Shown: one piece after another, positions 1-4,254 of the stretch | Layout of the letters: each line of letters opens with the position of its first letter | Position numbering within the stretch: position 1 is the first letter of the stretch | Translations under genes and position numbers: made by a program | The notes under the pieces: generated by a model | What the model saw: only the letters and a program-made list of their open reading frames with translations | Told to the model about the DNA's origin: nothing | Database searches by the model: none | Assembly: GCA_959608885.1 (NCBI GenBank) | Contig: CAUHSG010000028.1 | Coordinates: 1 to 8,158, forward strand | Length of the DNA: 8,158 nucleotides | Origin: an uncultured Coriobacteriia bacterium | GTDB taxonomy: Bacteria; Actinomycetota; Coriobacteriia; Coriobacteriales; QAMH01 | Direction: 5' to 3'

Positions 1-48
1 CAGGTGAAGGAGTACATGGCGAAGCAGGGGATACCCGTGCGGCTGTGA
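1..48 (+). CDS. C-terminal end of an unidentified gene (partial)
   Basis: The reading frame is open from the first base and ends in TGA at 46-48, giving the tail QVKEYMAKQGIPVRL. Only 15 residues are visible, too few to assign a family. Codon choice fits the neighbouring genes. A long perfect inverted repeat begins 14 bases after the stop, which fits a gene end here. The start lies outside the window. The frame could be fortuitous, but the stop followed at once by a strong hairpin favours a real gene end. Confidence 0.5.
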   Translation, partial: QVKEYMAKQGIPVRL

Positions 49-62
49 GATGTCCGCATGAG

Positions 63-120
63 GCGATGATGTCGCGTTCAGGATTCAGAAGACCATTCAT
101 CCTGAACGCGACATCATCGC
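63..120. terminator. Perfect 22-bp inverted repeat, probable transcript-end hairpin
   Basis: Bases 63-84 and 99-120 are exact reverse complements (22 bp) around a 14-base loop. It lies just after the stop at 46-48, so it would fold into a very stable hairpin at the 3' end of that transcript. No T-run follows on the plus strand, so it is not a textbook intrinsic terminator. It may instead stabilise the 3' end or be a dispersed palindromic repeat. Confidence 0.55.
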
Positions 121-129
121 TGCGGATAT

Positions 130-154
130 GTGACAGGGGTCAGGCCCCTGTCAC
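130..154. repeat. Short palindromic element, REP-like hairpin
   Basis: GTGACAGGGG at 130-139 pairs perfectly with CCCCTGTCAC at 145-154 around the loop TCAGG. The GACAGGGGTCAGGCCCCTGTC type of palindrome resembles REP-like hairpins that are dispersed between genes in many bacteria. A distant echo in the window is the GGTCTGACC centre of the hairpin at 2810-2842. It follows the 22-bp palindrome by 9 bases, making a two-hairpin cluster. Its role as terminator or repeat is not resolved. Confidence 0.5.
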
Positions 155-185
155 GTGCCTAATGTCCGAGTCGTGTATTCCCTAC

Positions 186-203
186 TTCACCATGAATGGT
201 GAA
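186..203. promoter_or_regulatory. Candidate operator palindrome upstream of the SDR gene
   Basis: TTCACCAT, a 2-base centre GA, then ATGGTGAA form a perfect 8+8 dyad. The size and symmetry suit a site for a dimeric repressor of TetR, MarR or MerR type. It lies about 120 bases before the SDR start, among AT-richer sequence where a promoter would be expected. No convincing -35/-10 pair could be fixed around it, so regulation is inferred from symmetry and position only. Confidence 0.35.
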
Positions 204-245
204 TGATATGGGGGATCCTGTAGTGTCATTGTGTAAAGGATAAGG

Positions 246-326
246 ATGTGCACGTTGCAACCCCATCATGAGGACATGATGGGGTATTGTTCTTCTCATC
301 GTATATATCGAAGGGGGTCAACATGA
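246..326 (+). CDS. Possible 26-codon upstream ORF (leader peptide)
   Basis: ATG at 246 is preceded by a good ribosome binding site, AAAGGA at 235-240, with 5 bases between. The frame runs 26 codons (begins MCTLQPHHED, includes two Cys, three His and two Tyr) and stops at TGA 324-326. That stop overlaps the SDR start codon as ATGA, a classic translational-coupling arrangement. A strong hairpin (260-285) lies inside it. The peptide matches no family I know and has no run of one amino acid as in classical attenuators. It may be chance, since the SDR has its own ribosome binding site; conservation in relatives would decide. Confidence 0.35.
   Translation: MCTLQPHHEDMMGYCSSHRIYRRGST
260..285 (+). 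promoter_or_regulatory. 11-bp hairpin in the SDR leader, possible attenuator
   Basis: ACCCCATCATG (260-270) and CATGATGGGGT (275-285) pair perfectly around an AGGA tetraloop. The next 12 bases are pyrimidine- and T-rich (ATTGTTCTTCTC), resembling a weak intrinsic terminator about 38 bases before the SDR start. It lies within the small upstream ORF, so ribosomes on that ORF would open it. Its function as an attenuator is inference. Confidence 0.4.
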
Positions 327-1078
327 AGATACTGGAAGGTAAGAACGCCGTCGTGACCGGCGGAACGCGTGGAATTGGCCTGGCCATCGTGCGCACCATG
401 CTCGACACGGGCGCCAACGTGGCCGTCGCCGGCTCGCGCATGGAAACGGCCGAGGCAGCCGTCGCTAAGCTCATCGAGGAAGACCCGGCGTTGGCTGACC
501 GCCTGATCGCCATCGCCCCCAACCTCAACGATCCCGATTCTGTCGCGGCAGCGTTTGCCGAGGTCGTGAATGCCTTTGGGAGCCTCGACATCCTGTGCAA
601 CAACGCGGGCGTGAGCTCGCGTACGCCGCTCGTCGACTACACGGTCGAAGAGTTCGAGCGCATCGTCGACCTCAACCTTAACGCCGTGTTCGTCTGCTCG
701 CAGGCCGCGGCACGCATCATGATCGAGCAGGGTGGCGGCGCCATCGTCAACACGAGCTCGATGGTGGGGCGCGACGGGCAACCCGCCGGCTGCGCGTATC
801 CGACTACGAAGTTCGCCGTCAACGGTCTCACGCTCTCGCTTGCCCGCGAGCTTGCCGGCAAGGGTATCCGCGTGAACGCGGTTGCTCCGGGCGTTACGCA
901 CACCGACATGGTCGATGCGCTGCCCGACGAGGTCATCAAGCCGCTCATCGCGACGATTCCGCTTGGTCGCATGGGTGAGCCCGAGGACATCGCCAACGGC
1001 GTCGTGTTCCTGGCAAGTGATATGGCAAGCTATATTTCCGGCGTCGTGCTTCCGATCGACGGTCTGGCAAGGACGTAG
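323..1078 (+). CDS. SDR family NAD(P)-dependent oxidoreductase, FabG-like
   Basis: This 251-residue classical short-chain dehydrogenase/reductase probably oxidises or reduces a hydroxyl/carbonyl group in the cytoplasm. The Rossmann glycine motif TGGTRGIG is at residues 12-19, NNAG at 93-96, and an Asn fitting the tetrad near 118. The catalytic Ser is 146 (NTSS), with Tyr159 and Lys163 in YPTTK. The C-terminal PLGRMGEPEDIA and a closing DG segment are typical, and length is normal. Ser-Arg after the second strand (about 38-39) hints at NADP(H). The ATG at 323 is chosen because GAAGGGGG lies 5 bases upstream; an in-frame TTG at 287 has no such site. The gene stands alone and converges with the amidohydrolase, so the substrate (3-oxoacyl-ACP, hydroxysteroid or sugar alcohol) cannot be named. 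Confidence 0.93.
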   Translation: MKILEGKNAVVTGGTRGIGLAIVRTMLDTGANVAVAGSRMETAEAAVAKLIEEDPALADRLIAIAPNLNDPDSVAAAFAEVVNAFGSLDILCNNAGVSSRTPLVDYTVEEFERIVDLNLNAVFVCSQAAARIMIEQGGGAIVNTSSMVGRDGQPAGCAYPTTKFAVNGLTLSLARELAGKGIRVNAVAPGVTHTDMVDALPDEVIKPLIATIPLGRMGEPEDIANGVVFLASDMASYISGVVLPIDGLART

Positions 1079-1105
1079 GGTTCGGGGACGTATCAAATCA
1101 CATAT

Positions 1106-1153
1106 CGAGATGACGCTTCCGAAACGTGGCCCCATTGTGTGACGGGCGTCTCG
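1106..1153. terminator. Imperfect hairpin downstream of the SDR gene
   Basis: CGAGA-TGA-CGC (1106-1116) pairs with GCGTCTCG (1146-1153), eight pairs with a 3-base bulge, enclosing a 29-base loop. It starts 28 bases after the SDR stop and directly adjoins the hairpin element at 1154-1187. Together they probably end transcription from both convergent genes. No clear T-run follows, so the call rests on position and pairing. Confidence 0.3.
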
Positions 1154-1187
1154 AAACCAGACAAAAGTGCCCCGGCGTGTTTTGTCT
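1154..1187. repeat. AGACAA-type hairpin element, copy 1; probable terminator of the amidohydrolase gene
   Basis: AGACAAAA (1159-1166) pairs with TTTTGTCT (1180-1187) around a GC-rich 13-base loop. The 34-base element matches the reverse complement of 2124-2157 at 28 of 34 positions, loop included (AGTGC-C/T-CCGGCG), so the two are copies of one element. It lies between two convergent genes and its right arm reaches the last base of the amidohydrolase TGA stop, so it probably works as a shared transcription end. Confidence 0.6.
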
Positions 1188-1996
1188 CATTTTACGGTGA
1201 CGCCGGCGAAGCGCTCGGCGTTGTGCCAGAGCATGGCGTCGAACTCCTCGTCGGTGAAGTCGAGGGCGCGGAAGGCCTCGTACTCGCTGATGGGGCTCCA
1301 CATGGGGTGATCGCTCCCCCACATGACGCGATCGACGCCCCACATGCGCACGAGCTCGGCGGTGTGACGGTCGCCCATGATCGGCTGCGAACTCGAGGTG
1401 TCGATGAAGAGGTTCTCGTATTTCCCCAGGTGGTCATATCCCTGGTCGTAGATGGACCAGCCGCCAAAGTGCGCGGCATCGACTACGAGCGCGGGAAGGG
1501 CGTCGAGCACGCGCGCGAGCCTGCGTGGATGCGAGAAGTCGTGCCGGTAGTCGCCGGTGTGGATGGTGATGGGCAGGCGACCGGCGATGATCTCGTAGAA
1601 CTCCATGAGACGCGGGTCATCCGTGTCGACCATCTGCGTGTCGGGATGGATCTTGAAGCCGTGCAAGCCGAGCTCGATGACGCGGTTGACCTCGGCTTCC
1701 TTGTCCTCGAAATCCGGATGCATGGTGCCGAAGCCGATAAATTCGGGATGCTGTCGTGCTTGCTCGGCGATGAAGTCGTTGATGCTGGTCACGGCATGCG
1801 GTGTCGTGGCGACCGAATGGACGATGAAATGCGTGATGGGAGATTCGTTCGTGCAGGCGAGCAGCGCTTCGGGCGTACCGGGAGAGCAGATGCCGCCATC
1901 GAACATCTCGACGCCGTAGAACGCGCCGACGGCATCGACTGCCTTGCTCGCGATCTTCTCCGGATATATGTGCGCGTGGGCATCGATAACTGCCAT
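1187..1996 (-). CDS. Amidohydrolase family protein (Amidohydro_2, metal-dependent TIM barrel)
   Basis: The 269-residue protein is a metal-dependent hydrolase or decarboxylase of the Amidohydro_2/ACMSD-like group. It opens with DAHAHIYP (His7, His9), followed by GFKIHPD (Lys115, His117), TIHTGD (His146), DAAHFGG (His176) and WGSDHP (Asp229). These are the expected metal ligands and catalytic acid along the barrel strands. There is no signal peptide, so it is cytoplasmic. The ATG start is firm: GAGGAGG lies 5 bases upstream on the minus strand. It is monocistronic, convergent with the SDR gene and divergent from the glycosylase gene. The stop TGA borders a hairpin element. The family covers decarboxylases, lactonases and amidases, so the substrate is unknown. 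An overlapping AT-rich -10-like TAAAAT (2095-2100, minus strand) may belong to its promoter. Confidence 0.9.
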   Translation of the reverse strand: MAVIDAHAHIYPEKIASKAVDAVGAFYGVEMFDGGICSPGTPEALLACTNESPITHFIVHSVATTPHAVTSINDFIAEQARQHPEFIGFGTMHPDFEDKEAEVNRVIELGLHGFKIHPDTQMVDTDDPRLMEFYEIIAGRLPITIHTGDYRHDFSHPRRLARVLDALPALVVDAAHFGGWSIYDQGYDHLGKYENLFIDTSSSQPIMGDRHTAELVRMWGVDRVMWGSDHPMWSPISEYEAFRALDFTDEEFDAMLWHNAERFAGVTVK

Positions 1997-2088
1997 GATT
2001 TCCTCCTCTAGCGCTTGACATCCTACCCCAATTTAGAGGTTTGGGGAAGATAGAAGGATAAAAGTCGGGTAATAGAAGTGTCGGACAA

Positions 2089-2117
2089 GTGACTATTTTA
2101 GACAACACGACTAGAAT
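2089..2117 (+). promoter_or_regulatory. Candidate promoter of the DNA glycosylase gene
   Basis: GTGACT (2089-2094) and TAGAAT (2112-2117) are separated by 17 bases, and the second matches the -10 consensus at five of six positions. This is the best promoter pair in the AT-rich divergent region between the amidohydrolase and glycosylase genes. A start near 2124 would place the inverted-repeat element (2120-2156) in the 5' leader. Several GACAA copies (2084, 2101, 2125) lie in and around it. The -35 match is modest. Confidence 0.35.
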
Positions 2118-2119
2118 AC

Positions 2120-2157
2120 AACCAGACAACTATCGCCGGAGCACTATTGTCTGGTTT
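2120..2157. repeat. AGACAA-type hairpin element, copy 2, in the glycosylase leader
   Basis: AACCAGACAA (2120-2129) and TTGTCTGGTT (2147-2156) are perfect reverse complements around a 17-base centre. Bases 2124-2157 are an inverted copy of the element at 1154-1187 (28 of 34 identical). It ends 12 bases before the glycosylase ATG, so a folded leader could affect translation, and the dyad could also serve as an operator. Both roles are inference; the repeat relationship is read directly. Confidence 0.6.
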
Positions 2158-2168
2158 ACACTGGGGAC

Positions 2169-2657
2169 ATGGAACGTACGCAACATACGCATGAGATCGA
2201 GCCGGTCTTCGACGAGCGCTCGCGCATTTTGCTGTTGGGGACTTTTCCATCGCCCAAGTCACGCGAGGTCGGCTTCTTCTACGGCCATCCGCATAATCGC
2301 ATGTGGAAGGTGCTGGCTGCCGTGTACGGCGAGGACGAGCCACAGACGGTCGAGGAACGACGGGTGTTTCTGCTGCGTAATCGTATCGCGATGTGGGACG
2401 TGCTCGCGAGTTGCGCCATCAAGGGCGCATCGGATGCGAGCATTCGCGATGCCGTGCCCAATGACCTTTCACGTATCTTCGACGTGGCTCTCATCGAGCG
2501 CATTTATGCAACGGGCGCAAAGGCCCATGAGCTGTACCGACGCTACTTGGAGCCGGTGTACGGACGGGAGTGCACGCGTCTGCCCTCGACAAGTCCGGCG
2601 AATGCGGCGACATCGCTCGAGCAGCTCATCGAGGCATATCGGATGCTGAGAGGGTGA
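2169..2657 (+). CDS. DNA-deoxyinosine glycosylase, UDG superfamily family 6 (HDG-like)
   Basis: This 162-residue enzyme probably removes hypoxanthine (deaminated adenine) from DNA to start base-excision repair. Motif 1 is LLLGTFPSPKSRE (residues 21-33), followed by FFYGHPHNRMWKVL (36-49), and LPSTSPANA forms the C-terminal motif near residues 137-145. The motif-1 position used as the catalytic Asn/Asp in other UDG families is not an Asn or Asp here. The family 6 enzymes instead use an Asn in the HPxN region, here probably Asn43. Length is typical and there is no signal peptide. The ATG at 2169 is the first start in the frame, with GGGGAC close upstream. It is monocistronic, divergent from the amidohydrolase and convergent with the M20D gene. 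A mismatch-specific uracil glycosylase is the alternative reading, less likely given the motif set. Confidence 0.87.
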   Translation: MERTQHTHEIEPVFDERSRILLLGTFPSPKSREVGFFYGHPHNRMWKVLAAVYGEDEPQTVEERRVFLLRNRIAMWDVLASCAIKGASDASIRDAVPNDLSRIFDVALIERIYATGAKAHELYRRYLEPVYGRECTRLPSTSPANAATSLEQLIEAYRMLRG

Positions 2658-2663
2658 GGAGGC

Positions 2664-2718
2664 ATTCGATTTGTCGTTTCGGGCAAAGCGAACGCGGTGA
2701 GCGGAGTCGAGAAATCTC
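2664..2718. repeat. Dispersed intergenic repeat, stem-loop type
   Basis: The reverse complement starts GAGATTTCTCGACTCCGCTC and continues into a TTCGCT...CGAAACGAC part. This resembles the widespread intergenic repeat type seen in many bacterial genomes, usually read as TTCTCGACTCCGCTC...CGAAATGACA. Local pairing is visible between CGTTTCG (2675-2681) and CGAACG (2689-2694). It begins 7 bases after the glycosylase stop. Identification is from memory of the repeat's look; only one copy is in the window. Confidence 0.4.
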
Positions 2719-2755
2719 TTTCTTGGGGATTTTGACAGCGGGGTAGGTGATTCCG

Positions 2756-2788
2756 GATGAGACAAATGACCCATCCGCTTGTCTCATC
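2756..2788. repeat. AGACAA-type hairpin element, copy 3; probable bidirectional terminator
   Basis: GATGAGACAA (2756-2765) and TTGTCTCATC (2779-2788) form a perfect 10-bp stem around a 13-base loop. The arms carry the same ATGAGACAA core seen at the amidohydrolase end and in the next hairpin, but the loop is different. It lies between the convergent glycosylase and M20D genes and probably ends transcription from one or both sides. Confidence 0.55.
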
Positions 2789-2809
2789 AACAACAGGTAC
2801 CAGCTGATA

Positions 2810-2842
2810 ATGAGACAGGTTGGTCTGACCAAACTGTCTCAT
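2810..2842. repeat. AGACA-type hairpin element, copy 4, containing the M20D stop codon
   Basis: A 16-base arm, ATGAGACAGGTTGGTC (2810-2825), pairs with 2827-2842 with a single mismatch around a 1-base centre, so in RNA the innermost pairs would open into a loop. The TGA stop of the M20D gene (2839-2841, minus strand) lies wholly within the right arm. With the hairpin at 2756-2788 it forms a pair 21 bases apart with the same outer arms, between two convergent genes. Transcript termination or 3'-end protection is the probable role. Confidence 0.6.
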
Positions 2843-4095
2843 GCAAGCATGTCGAGGGCCCATTGGGCGGCAACGGTCGCACCGGGCGCGAGTATGCTCT
2901 CATCGACCGTGTAGTAGCAGCTGTGCTGCGGGTGCGTCGCCCCGATATCGGGGTTGTTGATGCCGGCGAAGACGAAGACGCCGGGAACGTACTGCAGGTA
3001 CTCGGCGAAGTCCTCGCCCGAGAGCGTGCCGTGATACGACGCGAGAGCCTCCTCGCCAAGCGTCTTCTCGATGGCCTGCATCGCGACGCAGGTCGTGGCC
3101 TCATCATTTACCACGGCGGGGTTGCCGGGCGTGTACTCGATGTCGATGCTCGCGCCGTAGGCACTGCCGATGCGGCCGCCCATCTGCGAGAGCCTTTCCG
3201 CGATGAAATCACGCGTCTTCTTGTTCCACGTGCGCACCGTTCCGGTGATGTAGGCGCTACCGGCCATGATGTTGCGGGCCGTGCCGCCGTGGATTTCGCC
3301 AACCGTGACCACGACGGGCTCGAAGGGTGACGAGCGACGGCTCACGAGCAGCTGTAGCGCGTCGACGATCTCGCAGGCGACGACGATGGCGTCCAGGCCC
3401 TTGTGGGGCATCGAACCATGAGCGCTCACGCCCTCGATGTCGATGCGGAACCAGTCGGTGTTGCCCATGCGGCTGCCCGGCTCGGCGGAAAACGTCCCCG
3501 CATCGACCTCGCTCCAGACGTGCTGGCCGAAGATGGCATCCACGCCGTCGAGTGCGCCGGCGGCGATCATGTCGCGCGCGCCGATGGAGATTTCCTCGGC
3601 AGGCTGGAAGATGAGGCGCACCTCGCCGCGCAGCTGGTCGCGCATGTCTATGAGGATGCGGGCGGCGCCAAGCTGCATCGCCATGTGACAATCGTGGCCA
3701 CATGCGTGCATGACCCCGTCGTTTTGCGAAGCGAAGGGCAGCTCGGTCTTCTCGGTGACGGGAAGCGCGTCCATGTCGCAGCGTAGCGCGACGCGCTTGG
3801 CGGGATTGCCCTCATCGTCGTAGGCGCCGGGCGCCTCGCCGCGAATGGTCGCAATGATACCGGTGCCGATGAACTCGTCGCGCTCCTCGCGCTTATCTGC
3901 GGGGCGCGGGCCGGCCACGAGCTCGTACGGGATGCCGAGCTCGTCGAGGTGGCCGCAGATGTAGGCGCTTGTCTCGTGCTCCTGCGCGGAGAGCTCGGGA
4001 TGCTGGTGGAAGTGACGCCGCAAGGCGATGATGTCATCGGCGTAGTGCTCGCCTAGTTCGCGGGTGCGCTGCGATGTGTCGTGCGTATCGGGCAT
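2839..4095 (-). CDS. M20D family metallopeptidase / N-acyl amino acid amidohydrolase
   Basis: The 418-residue cytoplasmic enzyme belongs to the two-metal M20D group (hippurate hydrolase, N-acyl-L-amino acid amidohydrolase, AbgB-like), which cleaves an acyl or aminobenzoyl group from an amino acid. Seen in order: RRHFHQHPELS (26-36), RCDMDALPVTE (105-115), HACGHDCH (130-137, metal ligands Cys132 and His134), QPAEE (164-168, catalytic Glu167, ligand Glu168), GQHV (His192), the dimerisation-domain segment SAHGSMPHKGLDAI (224-237), SGEDFAEY (359-366) and THPQHS (His388). The catalytic set is complete. A charged stretch around residues 62-100 is longer than in common relatives. GAAGGAG lies 5 bases before the ATG. 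It follows helD in the same direction after 159 bases, so readthrough is possible. The substrate is not determined. Confidence 0.93.
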   Translation of the reverse strand: MPDTHDTSQRTRELGEHYADDIIALRRHFHQHPELSAQEHETSAYICGHLDELGIPYELVAGPRPADKREERDEFIGTGIIATIRGEAPGAYDDEGNPAKRVALRCDMDALPVTEKTELPFASQNDGVMHACGHDCHMAMQLGAARILIDMRDQLRGEVRLIFQPAEEISIGARDMIAAGALDGVDAIFGQHVWSEVDAGTFSAEPGSRMGNTDWFRIDIEGVSAHGSMPHKGLDAIVVACEIVDALQLLVSRRSSPFEPVVVTVGEIHGGTARNIMAGSAYITGTVRTWNKKTRDFIAERLSQMGGRIGSAYGASIDIEYTPGNPAVVNDEATTCVAMQAIEKTLGEEALASYHGTLSGEDFAEYLQYVPGVFVFAGINNPDIGATHPQHSCYYTVDESILAPGATVAAQWALDMLA

Positions 4096-4191
4096 GATGG
4101 CTCCTTCATCGGAAATCGCAACCCTATGATACAGCGATTGCAGGACGCGGATGAATGAGGCAAATGTTCTTTGGGAAGATTAGTCGGCTGC

Positions 4192-4247
4192 CGCCAAGGA
4201 TCTGGGGACGCCGACCCGAATGCGTCACGCACCCGCAATCCTTGGCG
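4192..4247. terminator. Structured intergenic hairpin downstream of helD
   Basis: CGCCAAGGAT (4192-4201) pairs perfectly with ATCCTTGGCG (4238-4247). The 36-base interior can fold further, for example GACGC (4207-4211) with GCGTC (4220-4224). On the minus strand it starts 8 bases after the helD stop, as expected for a transcript-end structure. No T-run follows, so it may be an inefficient or factor-assisted terminator, or a structured leader for the M20D gene downstream. Confidence 0.45.
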
Positions 4248-4254
4248 CTGGCCC

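Noticed and set aside
287..322. Upstream TTG start for the SDR gene
   Set aside because: No ribosome binding site before it and the added residues do not fit an SDR N-terminus; ATG at 323 has a strong site.
296..1135. Long minus-strand ORF (279 aa) opposite the SDR gene
   Set aside because: The translation is rich in His, Arg, Asp and Val with no recognisable motif, and the plus strand encodes a complete SDR; it is a shadow of GC-rich codons.
1139..2011. Plus-strand ORF (290 aa) opposite the amidohydrolase
   Set aside because: No family motifs; it mirrors the well-supported amidohydrolase, which has a strong ribosome binding site and all metal ligands.
1154..2157. Insertion sequence with terminal inverted repeats
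   Set aside because: The enclosed gene is a hydrolase and not a transposase, and no target duplication is seen, so it is reported as flanking repeats only.
2089..2649. Alternative 186-aa plus-strand frame over the glycosylase gene
   Set aside because: Arg/Ser/Cys-rich composition typical of an off-frame reading; the frame from 2169 has clear glycosylase motifs.
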